Shown here piece by piece: positions 32,801 to 41,116 of a stretch of DNA of 64,000 bases. The notes beneath the pieces were generated by a model. It was not told the DNA's origin and ran no database searches. It saw only the letters and a list, made by a program, of their open reading frames with translations. Both the position numbers and the translations under genes were made by a program. Source of the stretch: W2P13-069 sp963590525 (GTDB lineage Bacteria; Actinomycetota; Coriobacteriia; Coriobacteriales; QAMH01); the NCBI GenBank assembly GCA_963590525.1, contig CAVAPV010000003.1:7205-71204 (forward strand), given 5' to 3'. Every line of letters starts with the position of its first letter. Position 1 is the stretch's first letter.

Positions 32801-32900
32801 TGCTGTCCTGCATCTGGCACACGACAGCGCCCATAAACGCCAATCCAGCTGCGACGATCAACAGGCACGCCGCGATCTTTGCCTTGAGGCCCTTAGACAT
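29829..32900 (-). CDS. Giant MscS-type channel with two Cache-like extracellular sensor domains
   Basis: This protein of about 1020 residues combines sensory and channel parts. Helix 1 (residues 8-28) is followed by an extracellular domain to about 285, which contains a Cache-like GSSGYVFSVSAKDYLIGYHPDE. Two helices come next. A second extracellular domain (about 363-605) has GTDGFAFAVNASDGTFAYYPDD, and another helix precedes a long linker. The C-terminal 300 residues are a MscS pore and beta domain (ASAGILSIAISFGAKELVSDIL, FEGEFRVGDIITV). The start is probably the ATG at 32900, where AGGAG has 6-base spacing; the ATG at 32906 touches that site. It follows the binding-protein gene directly and shares its promoter. 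Gating by a ligand is inferred. Confidence 0.75.
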   Translation of the reverse strand: MSKGLKAKIAACLLIVAAGLAFMGAVVCQMQDSISVDGFKEEMAQELSQLPDSLEQAAQNEQTDTAAYDELYQSKANSVAFMAQNNAGFAATDAKMSELKELLDVDNVSVVTKAGSVVAQAQDSKVDFSASRFNRLRQVFGSGKASDAVCIDLDDANRHERYYAAKLDSSIMVVVEQDGTELADLVEQSDSAASVLRGISVGSSGYVFSVSAKDYLIGYHPDEALQGADALQAGIDVASLEDGSYGWMELDGVRLYCGVSQIGDSYYIAAVPEADISSARGITVAATLVAFAIVMLAVVLYGICVLRDEERRQASQEDFAQFGPFAVNKKTARKGAVMSFVGFVAVVVIAFYMQTLFALSAQSLTNSHRAQQVAQSIESAQESADDLRELYSERYLNKAQVAAYILDANPKLKNTRDLGRLADVLCILNVHVFDANGHQVASNTGITNFTLSEDPQSQSYEFRKLLQGADHVVQDAQVEETSGELRQYIGVVLHDADGACDGFVQLGMRPSRLADMLRNVELDHVLGSVRIGTDGFAFAVNASDGTFAYYPDDKLAGKSAVSCGMTEAQLKDGFNDYLTVSGTSYYAASVQQGDYLIYVAGSEGALMRSRGPITLVVALVSLVCQLLVFMLVTLERRRKKEVQAAPGQAPGESRMFDVTTPDGRTISTESVGSRFSGVGFKWHDKTPEQKVAAFLKAMIALSAIAICLAVVLKDQVFGADSIFTYIIAGGWTHGVNIFAITASIMFACVAFTAATVLQRLLRLAATAMGSRGETVCRLVASFIKYATIIGMLYYCLSLLGVDTTTLLASAGILSIAISFGAKELVSDILSGLFIIFEGEFRVGDIITVGTWTGTVVEIGVRTTKVMNGAQNIKVIRNSNVSDIVNMTKQLSYTWVDVGIEYSESLERVEAILARELPAFAQTIPAIVRGPFYKGVVSLGESSVNIRIMVQCAEKDRGQVERDLNREIKLLFDRYDIGMPFPQIVVNQPLERRDATEGERYVADIFNKEQAQASADIEVDSPKA

Positions 32901-32909
32901 ACCCATCTC

Positions 32910-33734
32910 CTAATCCCATTTATCCACGAGCACAGCAAGAGTGCCGTCGTCGATCATGTCCTGCACTGCTTGGGAGACCTGACTCGACAGCTCGCTGTCC
33001 TTTAGCGTGGCCACGCCATAGCTTTCGGTCACGTCGTCAAACGTGATGAAAGAGCGGTTCATGGCCGTGTACGCCTTGGCAACCGAGCCGTCCATGGCCA
33101 CGGCGTCTATGTCGCCCGCTTCCAAAGCATCCGAGAGCTCCTGATAGCTTTGGTACTGCAGCAGATGAAAGCTGTCAAAGGTGACATCGGTGTTGTCATC
33201 GTTTGCCTTAAGTACCTTGCCATTGGTAAAACCTTGCTCGGTGAGTTGGGCTACGAGCTCTGGCGCGGTATCGGCGCCGGACAAGGTGCCCACTGCAAGG
33301 CCCTTGAGCTCGCTTACCTTATCGATGAGCGAGCTTTTCTCGACCATGATCTTCATATGATCTGTGTAATACGCCGGCGAGAAATCGAAGTTCTCCAAGC
33401 GCGAGTCCGATATCGAGTAAAGCGCAACCAGGCAATCCACATCGCATTGCATCAGAGCCTCTTTGCGCGTAGAAGGCGTCACAGTCGTAAACTCTACGTC
33501 GTCATAGCCAAGCCTGCTTGCAAGCTCGCGCGCCAAGTCTATCTCCATACCGTAATAGTCTTGCGTGTCTTGGTTGTAATAGCCAAAGCCCACGACGTCG
33601 GCGCGAACGCCCACCTTGAGCACCTTGCCCTGTTGCGCCGTCTGCTGGCCCGTGCAACCGCAAAGCACCAAAGTTGTTGCAGCGACCAAGCACATGACAA
33701 GCGCCGCAACATAGCGCATGCGTTTTAGAATCAT
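32910..33734 (-). CDS. Orphan amino-acid-type solute-binding lipoprotein (SBP_bac_3)
   Basis: This 274-residue protein has a lipoprotein signal (TTLVLCGCTGQQ, lipid cysteine near residue 27) and a family 3 periplasmic binding fold. Key stretches are GYYNQDTQDYYGMEIDLARELASRLGY, the VDCLVALYSISDSR hinge region, and GLAVGTLSGADTAPELVAQL. No ABC permease or ATPase is nearby. It is the first gene of a unit with the Cache-MscS channel; its stop lies within the ribosome-binding site of that gene. It starts opposite a LysR regulator. It may present a ligand to the channel protein, but this is inference. Confidence 0.85.
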   Translation of the reverse strand: MILKRMRYVAALVMCLVAATTLVLCGCTGQQTAQQGKVLKVGVRADVVGFGYYNQDTQDYYGMEIDLARELASRLGYDDVEFTTVTPSTRKEALMQCDVDCLVALYSISDSRLENFDFSPAYYTDHMKIMVEKSSLIDKVSELKGLAVGTLSGADTAPELVAQLTEQGFTNGKVLKANDDNTDVTFDSFHLLQYQSYQELSDALEAGDIDAVAMDGSVAKAYTAMNRSFITFDDVTESYGVATLKDSELSSQVSQAVQDMIDDGTLAVLVDKWD

Positions 33735-33770
33735 GCATGTCTCCCTTATCCCACGTTGACTACAGCAGCC

Positions 33771-33785
33771 AAACTGTTTTAGTTT
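33771..33785. promoter_or_regulatory. LysR-type box in the divergent region
   Basis: AAACTGTTTTAGTTT is a perfect 15-base T-N11-A-like palindrome (AAACT/AGTTT). It lies between the binding-protein gene and the LysR gene, about 37 bases from the former start. It is the obvious site for the LysR regulator. Confidence 0.5.
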
Positions 33786-33871
33786 ATTAAGATATGGTTT
33801 AAACGTCGGGCAGATCCGCCAAACTCAATGGGCAATTGAGCGCTTTTTTTATTTACGAGGGCAAAAACACT

Positions 33872-34774
33872 ATGAACCTAAGCCAACTCAAGTACTTTTG
33901 CTCGGTAGTCGAGGAGAAAGGCTTTTCGGCTGCCGCAGCGCGCAGGGAGGTGTCTGTCCAAGCCGTCTCCAAGGCCATGAGCGATCTAGAACGTGAGCTT
34001 GGCTGCGAACTGTTCAAACGCGCGCATCGCCAAGTAGAGCCCACAGGAAACGGCATGGAGTTCTACCAGCTGGCACAAGGCGCACTTGAGGCGTTTGCGT
34101 GCTGCGAAGACTTCAAACCGCAGGCAGGCAACGGCGACAAGGAGCCCTTGCGCATAGGGCTGTGCACGCCGCCGTTTGCCAACTCGGACTCCATATGCCG
34201 CCAAGTCTGCGCCCTGCTAGAAAAGCGCCTCGAAGAGCCTTTGCATATGCAAGTGGCGCCCCTTGATACAGCAGAGCAAGACCTAGCAGACCAACAACTC
34301 GATGCGTTGTGCACCGTGGGCCGCTATAGCAAACCTGGCAGCACATGCATGCAGGTAGGAAACCTTCCCACGGCCATAGCTGTCGCGATCACGCATCCCT
34401 TGGCAAAGCAAGACACGGTAAGCTTAGACGACCTGCGCAGCTATCCTGCAGGCTACTCGCCTATCGTGGACGAATTCAACGAGACGATACTCAAGCTATA
34501 CCTTAAAAACGTAGAAGGCATACAGACGCGCGAGGTATGCGGAGGGATGGGCGACGGCCTCAAGTTCTTGATCAAAGAGCGCGGATACTTCTTCTCGGCG
34601 TTGTTTCCCGTGCAAGACAAGACGCCGCCTACGGCAAAGCTCATACCCATCGATCCCGCGCAGCAACTGCCCGTGCCTATCTGCATCGTAACGCTCGAGC
34701 ATGCGCAAAGCAGCAAGGGCCAGCACCTGCAAAGGCTGCTCGCAGGCTTAAGCGCCCTCAATCCCAAGTTCTAA
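33872..34774 (+). CDS. LysR-family transcriptional regulator
   Basis: This 300-residue regulator has the LysR winged helix at residues 1-60 (MNLSQLKYFCSVVEEKGFSAAAA, VSKAMSDLERELGCELFKR) and a type 2 binding-protein effector domain. The ATG at 33872 is chosen because it begins the conserved helix; GAGGG lies 10 bases upstream. The divergent arrangement with the binding protein-MscS unit and the shared palindrome point to local control. The effector domain may bind the same small molecule as the lipoprotein. The effector is unknown. Confidence 0.85.
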   Translation: MNLSQLKYFCSVVEEKGFSAAAARREVSVQAVSKAMSDLERELGCELFKRAHRQVEPTGNGMEFYQLAQGALEAFACCEDFKPQAGNGDKEPLRIGLCTPPFANSDSICRQVCALLEKRLEEPLHMQVAPLDTAEQDLADQQLDALCTVGRYSKPGSTCMQVGNLPTAIAVAITHPLAKQDTVSLDDLRSYPAGYSPIVDEFNETILKLYLKNVEGIQTREVCGGMGDGLKFLIKERGYFFSALFPVQDKTPPTAKLIPIDPAQQLPVPICIVTLEHAQSSKGQHLQRLLAGLSALNPKF

Positions 34775-34828
34775 GGTGCCGCTGGACGCGCTGTGCACGC
34801 AGACATCCAAGACGACGACGCGCGCGTC

Positions 34829-36052
34829 TTAGGCCAGGCCCCATATCGCGCCAAAGATCTCGTTGCCCATAAGCCAGCCACGGCAGGTGGGCGCATAGGA
34901 CCCGCCATCGCCACGCACGATGAGCCCTTGCTCGACCAAGCGCTCCAAAGTCTGCTTGAGTTGCGGCACGGCTTTGATCGCGTGGCGGGCTTGCTGCGCG
35001 CCAAGGCCCGCGCTGCGGCGAAAAGCCAGCATCGCATCCTCCAAAAGCGCCTCACGCGCGTCCATGACCTCGGCCGTCCATGCAGGATGCCCCAAACTCG
35101 CGCTAAAGGCACTGGTATCGGCCAAAGCCTGGATGCGGATGCGGCCGTCAGACGGCGCTGCTGCAACCGCTGCAGCATCCTGCTCATCAACGGCCTCTCC
35201 AAAAACGCCGGACTGTACACAGGCTTGCCACTCTTGCGGCGTCATCATGCTCGCAGCTGCAGCACCCAAACCCAGATAGCTCTTGCCCGTCCAATACGCG
35301 CTGTTGTGCTTGGACTCGCATCCTGGTTTGGCGTAGCTTGCCACCTCGTAGCGCGCAAAGCCCGCATCGCCCAAGATGAGGTTGGCGTCCTCCATCATCT
35401 GGGCCTCCAGGTCATCATCGGGGCCCTCCCAAAGGCCGGCCTCGATACGTGCCGCAAGGGGTGTGCCCTCCTCCACGGTAAGCGGGTAGATGCTCACATG
35501 ACCCACACCGCTTGCCACAGCGCGTTGCACAGATTCAGCCCAGCTAGCGCATGACTGCGCAGGTCCTCCGCAGATGAGGTCGATGCTCACGTTCATATCG
35601 CGCTCTTTGGCAACGTCCAATGCCGCATACACGTCAGTTGCCGTATGCGGGCGGCCGTACTCGCGCAAGACGTTGTCGTCAAAGCTCTGCACACCTATGC
35701 TCAGGCGATTGACACCCAAGGCATAGAGATCTTTGACCATGGCAGACGTAAGGCTCTCCGGGTTTGCCTCGACGCTAAACTCAACCACTTGCTCCAAGTT
35801 GACAGAGAGCGAAACCATGTACACCAGCGAGTTGAGACGGCGCGCGCCAAGGTGGGTGGGCGTGCCGCCGCCGATGTAGATGGTCTTGACCCCGCCCAGC
35901 AAACCGGCCTTGCTCGCACGGCGCAGCTGGAGCTGCAGCGCATCGACATAGGCGTCCATGACCGCATCGTCATGACAGGCGGCAGTTGCAAAATCGCAGT
36001 AAGAGCAGCGGCTCGTGCAAAACGGGATGTGGATATAGAGCGCCTTGATCAA
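34829..36052 (-). CDS. hemW: HemW-like radical SAM heme chaperone
   Basis: This 407-residue radical SAM protein starts at ALYIHIPFCTSRCSYCDF, whose CxxxCxxC cysteines bind [4Fe-4S]. YIGGGTPTHLGARRLNSL, VEANPESLT and NRLSIGVQSFDDNVLREYGRPHT are the HemW/HemN signatures. HemW inserts heme into respiratory proteins rather than oxidising coproporphyrinogen. The C-terminal HemN-type domain ends with MGNEIFGAIWGLA. TTG at 36052, with GGGAGG just upstream, is the start; the frame extends further but would lie inside the MATE gene. It follows the MATE gene by 10 bases. Confidence 0.85.
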   Translation of the reverse strand: MIKALYIHIPFCTSRCSYCDFATAACHDDAVMDAYVDALQLQLRRASKAGLLGGVKTIYIGGGTPTHLGARRLNSLVYMVSLSVNLEQVVEFSVEANPESLTSAMVKDLYALGVNRLSIGVQSFDDNVLREYGRPHTATDVYAALDVAKERDMNVSIDLICGGPAQSCASWAESVQRAVASGVGHVSIYPLTVEEGTPLAARIEAGLWEGPDDDLEAQMMEDANLILGDAGFARYEVASYAKPGCESKHNSAYWTGKSYLGLGAAAASMMTPQEWQACVQSGVFGEAVDEQDAAAVAAAPSDGRIRIQALADTSAFSASLGHPAWTAEVMDAREALLEDAMLAFRRSAGLGAQQARHAIKAVPQLKQTLERLVEQGLIVRGDGGSYAPTCRGWLMGNEIFGAIWGLA

Positions 36053-36062
36053 AACGCCTCCC

Positions 36063-37403
36063 TTAGCGCAAGCCGTAGAACTTGCCCAAGCCGATGATGC
36101 AAGCCGCCGTAAGCACGACAGAGGCAACTTCGGCCACGACGACAGAGAACCAGATGCCGTCCGGGCCCAAAAGCATGGGGAGCAAGATGACAGCCCCGCA
36201 CTCAAAGACCAAAGTGCGCATAAAGCTGATGAACGCGCTTATGAAACCGTTGCCGAGCGCCGTGAAAAGCGACGAGCCAAAAACGCTCACGCCCATGAAC
36301 ACAAAGGCCACAGAGTAGATCCTAAACGCATAGATCGTGAGGCCAAAGAGCTCTTGGTCGTAGCCGGTAAAGATCTGGGTAATGGGTGAAGCCAGCAGAT
36401 GCGCCAGCAGGCAGGCAACGGCGCCACCGCCTACCATGAGCCACAAGCCATGTTTGAGCAGGCTCTTCTTCTCTACGCGGTTGTCTGCGCCATGCTGATA
36501 GCTCATGAGCGGGGCGCTGCCCATGCAATAACCCATGAGCAAGGCGCCAAAGATCATGCTCACATACATGATGACGCCGTAAGCGCTTACGCCGTCTTGC
36601 CCCATCATGCGCATGAGCTGCCAGTTGTAAAGGATGCTCACCAAGGACATGGCTATCTCCGACATCATCTCGGAGCTGCCGTTGGTGCAGGTCTTGGCGA
36701 TAACGCCCCACTCCATCTTGGGGCGATGCAAGCGCAAGAAGCTCTTGTTGGGGCGCGCAAAGTAGATAAGCGAGGCAGCGCCACCCACGTATTCGGAGGC
36801 AACGGTAGCAAGAACCGCACCCAGCACGCCCATGCCAAAAACACCCACCAAGACAAAGTCGAGCACGATGTTGGTGATGCCGGCTGCCGCTGTGATGGCA
36901 AGGCCCAGCTTGGGCTTGCCCGCCGTAGAGAACAAGGGTTGGAAGGCAAACTGCAAGATGTAAAACGGCAGACTTGCCATGCTCACGCGACCATAGAGAA
37001 CGCAATCGGCCAGCATAGAGTCATCTGCGCCAAAAAGACGCGCCACGGGCTCCATGAACGCAAAGCCCACCAGCGCCATCACAACACCCAACGCAAAGGC
37101 AAAGGCGATGATGAGGCTAAAGATGCTGTTGGCGCGCTTGTCATCGCCAGCACCACGCGCATGGCCCACCAAAGCCGCACCGCCGCTGCCGATCATGAAA
37201 CCAAACGTGCCCAAGATCATGATGAAGGGCATGATGAGGTTGACAGCGGCAAATGCCGTCTTACCAGCGTAGTTAGAGATAAAGAAGCCGTCGACGATGG
37301 AGTAGATGCTCGTAAAGAGCATCATCGCCATCGCAGGCAGCGTGTATTTGATCAGATCCACTGTGTGGAAGTGCTTGGACATATCTATGGCTTTGCTAGC
37401 CAT
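36063..37403 (-). CDS. MATE-family efflux transporter
   Basis: This 446-residue, 12-helix multidrug/toxin extrusion carrier has the typical N-half (MMLFTSIYSIVDGFFISNYAG, MIGSGGAALVGHARGAGD) and the internal duplication in the second half (MSMIFGALLMGYCMGSAPLMSYQHGA). It most resembles the NorM/VmrA-like Na+ or H+ driven group; its substrate is unknown. The ATG at 37403 is preferred; a TTG at 37412 is nine bases upstream. HemW follows 10 bases after its stop and is likely co-transcribed, without an evident functional link. Confidence 0.85.
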   Translation of the reverse strand: MASKAIDMSKHFHTVDLIKYTLPAMAMMLFTSIYSIVDGFFISNYAGKTAFAAVNLIMPFIMILGTFGFMIGSGGAALVGHARGAGDDKRANSIFSLIIAFAFALGVVMALVGFAFMEPVARLFGADDSMLADCVLYGRVSMASLPFYILQFAFQPLFSTAGKPKLGLAITAAAGITNIVLDFVLVGVFGMGVLGAVLATVASEYVGGAASLIYFARPNKSFLRLHRPKMEWGVIAKTCTNGSSEMMSEIAMSLVSILYNWQLMRMMGQDGVSAYGVIMYVSMIFGALLMGYCMGSAPLMSYQHGADNRVEKKSLLKHGLWLMVGGGAVACLLAHLLASPITQIFTGYDQELFGLTIYAFRIYSVAFVFMGVSVFGSSLFTALGNGFISAFISFMRTLVFECGAVILLPMLLGPDGIWFSVVVAEVASVVLTAACIIGLGKFYGLR

Positions 37404-37653
37404 GGGTATCAATCCTCTTTCGTGCGTACGTTGTTGTGTTTCTCAAGCTTATCGCTGCCGCCTGGCACCGCTCACAGGGCGCTAGAGCGGCACCTGGGAG
37501 CAGCAGCCGCAAGGGCAGACGTCTTATCAACCCTAACATAGGACGGATTCTTGCGTGCAAGGCCTGTTGCAGCAATAAAGCGTTTGCAGATGCAAAAGCT
37601 CTCGCGAGGTGGCATTGGCGCAGGTCAAAGGCATATCACCTGCTTTATGTTAT

Positions 37654-38634
37654 TTATGCATGCTCCACAGTATCTTCATCGCAAGCACCGCAGCGGTTGG
37701 CCGCGGCATCAAGCACGCGTTGGTAATCCTCGAGCAAAACAGCACTGCCCAGCTCGCGTCTGAGGCTGGCCGCACCAGGCTGGCCATGCATATAAAAGCT
37801 CAAGTGCGCACGCATGGGGCTTAGATGATCTTGCCCATGAAAGCGCACGTAAAGCTCCAAGTGACGACGTGCTGCAGCCAGGCGCTCAGATGCAGTGGGC
37901 TCATGACCCGTGAACACCCACGGGTTGCCGCGCGCACCACGGGCGACAAAGACCGCCGCAGCGCCGCAGTCGCTCATCATCGCCTGTGCATCGCTGTAGC
38001 TAAAGACATCTCCGCTGCCGATGACAGGCACGCTCACCGCGCTGGCAACGGCTTTGATGACGCCGCTGTCTGACTTGCCGCGGTAGAGTTGCTGCGCCGT
38101 GCGCCCATGGACACCCAAGGCACAAGCACCGGCTTGTTCCAACACGCGCGCAAACTCCACGGCATTGAGGCTTGCATCATCCCAGCCGCTGCGAAACTTT
38201 GCAGTGACAGGGATGCCGTAGGGCTCTAGCGCCTTAACCATAGCGGCGATGATATCTGCCGCTAAATGCGGCGTGCGCATAAGAGCCGCGCCCTCCCCTT
38301 TCTTGTGTACCTTAGGCACCGGGCAACCCATGTTGACATCGATGAGCGCAATACGGTCTGCCATCTCGTCTGCCAGCACCTTGGCTTGGCGCGCCATGAC
38401 GTCAGGCTCGTGTCCAAAGAGCTGGATGGCGATCTTTTGCTCTGCCGGGGCAGGAAGCGCCATGTCATGCGTTTTGTCGTTTGCATACTCCAAGGCCTTG
38501 GCGCTGATCATCTCTGTGTAGGTGAGCCCAGCGCCGTACTCTATGCAAAGCGTCCTGAAGGCAGGCTCTGTCACACCGGCCATGGGGGCAAGCCACAGCG
38601 GGTTCTCAAAATACGATGCATCTATCTTAGCCAC
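37654..38634 (-). CDS. dusB: tRNA-dihydrouridine synthase (DusB type)
   Basis: This 326-residue FMN enzyme reduces uridine in tRNA. It shows WLAPMAGVTEPAFRTLC at the N-terminus, IQLFGHEPDVMARQAK, the catalytic cysteine loop NMGCPVPKVHKKGEGAALM, and HGRTAQQLYRGKSD with VIGSGDVFSYSDA. GTG at 38634 is the start, with GGGG upstream. It begins 9 bases after the cinA-like stop and is part of the lepA-cinA-dusB run. The C-terminus ends in CGACDEDTVEHA, rich in Cys/His/Asp beyond the usual family end. Confidence 0.88.
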   Translation of the reverse strand: MAKIDASYFENPLWLAPMAGVTEPAFRTLCIEYGAGLTYTEMISAKALEYANDKTHDMALPAPAEQKIAIQLFGHEPDVMARQAKVLADEMADRIALIDVNMGCPVPKVHKKGEGAALMRTPHLAADIIAAMVKALEPYGIPVTAKFRSGWDDASLNAVEFARVLEQAGACALGVHGRTAQQLYRGKSDSGVIKAVASAVSVPVIGSGDVFSYSDAQAMMSDCGAAAVFVARGARGNPWVFTGHEPTASERLAAARRHLELYVRFHGQDHLSPMRAHLSFYMHGQPGAASLRRELGSAVLLEDYQRVLDAAANRCGACDEDTVEHA

Positions 38635-38643
38635 GTCTATCCC

Positions 38644-39156
38644 CTACCCAAGGATGCGCAAAAGCTCGTCTACCACAAGGTCCGCGCAAGCAAGCTTGTA
38701 AGACAAGCGGTCTTGCTCGGGCGCAAGGTCGCGTGTGAAAGCCTGGGAGGACAGTTGCTGCAAGACGCCGTCAAAGCTAAACGCAAAATGCACCTGACCG
38801 GCCACGCTGTCTGCGTTGGCAGGGTCTACGTTGCCAAAGGTCCCCGTCACGCCGATGCCGATATCTGCCCCGTAAGCTCGGGCACATGCGCAAGCCATAG
38901 CAGAGGCGCACTCGTTGGAGTAGACGCCGTAAGCATCGATAACCTGCGCTGGCACACCGCAGGCGACCTTGGCCTCGTTGCTGTAGGTGACATATGCCCC
39001 CTTGAGCACGGCAGACGCGCCTTGCGTATCGGTGATAAGCGATGCTATCTGGCCAGCCGTAGCGCTTTCCATCGTGGTGATGGTAAGCCCGCGGTTTATG
39101 AGCAGCGCCGTGAGGTGAGCGTACTTAGCCCGGACGCTTTTCTCGTCAACGCCCAT
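38644..39156 (-). CDS. CinA C-terminal-type nicotinamide-nucleotide amidohydrolase
   Basis: This 170-residue protein corresponds to the CinA C-terminal (PncC) domain, which converts NMN to nicotinate mononucleotide and recycles the nicotinamide released by NAD-using enzymes. Key features are LTITTMESATAGQIASLITDTQGAS, GAYVTYSNEAK and IGVTGTFGN. The N-terminal MoCF domain of full CinA is absent. ATG at 39156 is preferred over GTG at 39165. It lies 18 bases after lepA and 9 bases before dusB. Confidence 0.85.
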   Translation of the reverse strand: MGVDEKSVRAKYAHLTALLINRGLTITTMESATAGQIASLITDTQGASAVLKGAYVTYSNEAKVACGVPAQVIDAYGVYSNECASAMACACARAYGADIGIGVTGTFGNVDPANADSVAGQVHFAFSFDGVLQQLSSQAFTRDLAPEQDRLSYKLACADLVVDELLRILG

Positions 39157-39174
39157 AGGTAACACGCCCCTTTC

Positions 39175-40974
39175 TTACTCGTCCACCTTGAGGATCGCCA
39201 TGAAGGCCTCTTGCGGGACCTCCACGTTGCCTATCGCCTTCATGCGCTTCTTGCCGGCCTTTTGCTTTTCCAAGAGCTTCTTCTTGCGGGAGATATCGCC
39301 GCCGTAGCACTTGGCCAGCACGTCTTTGCGGCGCGCCTTAACGTTGGTACGGGCAAGAACGCGTGCGCCGACGGCCGCCTGGATGGGCACCTCAAAAAGC
39401 TGCTGCGGGATGATCCCCTTGAGCTTGACTGCCAAATCATGGCCCAGCTTGTAGGCTTGGTCTTCATGAACGATAAAGCTCAGCGCGTCAACGGGGTTGC
39501 CGGCAAGCAGGATGTCGAGCTTGACCAGCTTGGAGGTCTTGTAGCCGCAGACCTCGTAGTCAAGGGACGCATAACCCTTGGTGCGGCTTTTGAGGCTGTC
39601 AAAGAAATCCATGATGAGCTCTGAAAGCGGCATCTCAAAGGTGATCTCGACCGTGTTTTGCGACAGGTAGGACATGTTCTTGAAGTCGCCGCGACGCTCG
39701 GTGCCAAGCTCCATCACCGGGCCCACGTAATCGGGCGGGATGATGATCTTGGCCGTGAGATAAGGCTCTTCTATATGGTCGATCTTGGAGGCATCGGGCA
39801 TGTCTTGCGGGCTATGGACCATGAAATCTGTACCGTCGGTCAAAAAGACGTGGTACTCCACGCTGGGCGCCGTGGCGATCAGATCCAAGTTGAACTCGCG
39901 CTCCAGGCGCTCTTTGATGACCTCCATGTGCAGCAGGCCCAAAAAGCCCACGCGAAAGCCAAAGCCCAGCGCATGCGAGGTCTCGGGCTCGTAGATGAGC
40001 GCCGGGTCGTTGAGCGAGAGCTTGTCGAGTGCGTCGCGCAAGGCGGGGTACTGGTCTGCATCGATGGGAAACATGCCCGTATAGACCATGGGTTTGACAT
40101 CACGGTAGCCAGGCAGCGGCTCATCTGCGCCGTTTTTGGCAAGCGTGATGGTGTCACCCACTTTGACGAGCTTGGGGTCTTTGATGGCAGTGACCAAGTA
40201 GCCGACCTCGCCGATGGTGAGCTCGTCTACCGGGATCTCCACCGGGCGACGCACGCCAACTTCCAAGACCTCGCACAGCTCGCCGTTGGCCATGAACTTG
40301 ATCTTGTCGCGTTTCTTGATAGAACCGTCCACGATGCGGATAAGCGCCACCACGCCGCGGTACGAGTCAAAGTAGCTGTCAAAGACCAGCGCCTTGAGCG
40401 GGGCGTCTGGGTCTCCAACAGGAGACGGTACCTGCTTTACGACCTGCTCCAAAAGCTCGTGGATGCCGATGCCGCTTTTGCCGCTGGTGAGCACAGCCTC
40501 GTCTGCAGGGATGGCAAGGCCATCCTCGATCTCTGCGCGCACGCGCTCGGGGTCTGCCGCAGGAAGGTCGACCTTGTTGATAGCAGGGATGATCTCTAGG
40601 TCTGCATTCATCGCCATCAAGGCGTTTGCCACCGTCTGGGCCTCTACGCCCTGAGTCGAGTCAACCACGAGCACCGCGCCTTCGCATGCAGCCAGAGAAC
40701 GGCTCACTTCGTAGGTGAAGTCAACATGGCCCGGTGTGTCGATGAGGTTGAACTGGTAGGTCTGGCCGTCGTCTGCGTCGTACATGACGCGTACGGCCTG
40801 CGATTTGATGGTAATGCCGCGCTCGCGTTCTATGTCCATGGAGTCAAGGAGCTGCTCGGTCATATCGCGCTCGGCAACCGTTCCCGTCTGCTGCAGGATG
40901 CGGTCTGCGATAGTGGATTTGCCGTGGTCGATATGGGCGATGATAGAGAAGTTTCTGATGAGCTTGGGATCCAT
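39175..40974 (-). CDS. lepA: Elongation factor 4 (LepA)
   Basis: This translational GTPase of 599 residues back-translocates stalled ribosomes. The G1 loop IIAHIDHGKST, G2 with GITIKSQ, G3 DTPGHVDF and G4 NKVDLP are all present, and so is the LepA-specific C-terminal domain with NVKARRKDVLAKCYGGDISRKKKLLEKQK. ATG at 40974 (MDPKLIRNF) is the start; a GTG six bases upstream is also possible. It lies downstream of rpsT and upstream of cinA and dusB, a common core order. Confidence 0.95.
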   Translation of the reverse strand: MDPKLIRNFSIIAHIDHGKSTIADRILQQTGTVAERDMTEQLLDSMDIERERGITIKSQAVRVMYDADDGQTYQFNLIDTPGHVDFTYEVSRSLAACEGAVLVVDSTQGVEAQTVANALMAMNADLEIIPAINKVDLPAADPERVRAEIEDGLAIPADEAVLTSGKSGIGIHELLEQVVKQVPSPVGDPDAPLKALVFDSYFDSYRGVVALIRIVDGSIKKRDKIKFMANGELCEVLEVGVRRPVEIPVDELTIGEVGYLVTAIKDPKLVKVGDTITLAKNGADEPLPGYRDVKPMVYTGMFPIDADQYPALRDALDKLSLNDPALIYEPETSHALGFGFRVGFLGLLHMEVIKERLEREFNLDLIATAPSVEYHVFLTDGTDFMVHSPQDMPDASKIDHIEEPYLTAKIIIPPDYVGPVMELGTERRGDFKNMSYLSQNTVEITFEMPLSELIMDFFDSLKSRTKGYASLDYEVCGYKTSKLVKLDILLAGNPVDALSFIVHEDQAYKLGHDLAVKLKGIIPQQLFEVPIQAAVGARVLARTNVKARRKDVLAKCYGGDISRKKKLLEKQKAGKKRMKAIGNVEVPQEAFMAILKVDE

Positions 40975-41051
40975 GGGCACCTTTTCTGCTTTTTAAGGCA
41001 GCGCGGCTCCTGCATGATTGGGCCACGCGGCAAAACGCAAAACGAGCTGAT

Positions 41052-41087
41052 ACAAAGAAAAGCCGCCCTCGTGAGAAAGGGCGGCTT
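41052..41087 (-). terminator. Intrinsic terminator of rpsT
   Basis: AAGCCGCCCT (41060-41069) pairs with AGGGCGGCTT (41078-41087). On the minus strand it is followed by TTCTTTG. It separates rpsT from lepA. Confidence 0.85.
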
Positions 41088-41116
41088 CCATCTAAGCTTA
41101 GTAAGAAGCTTGAGGC

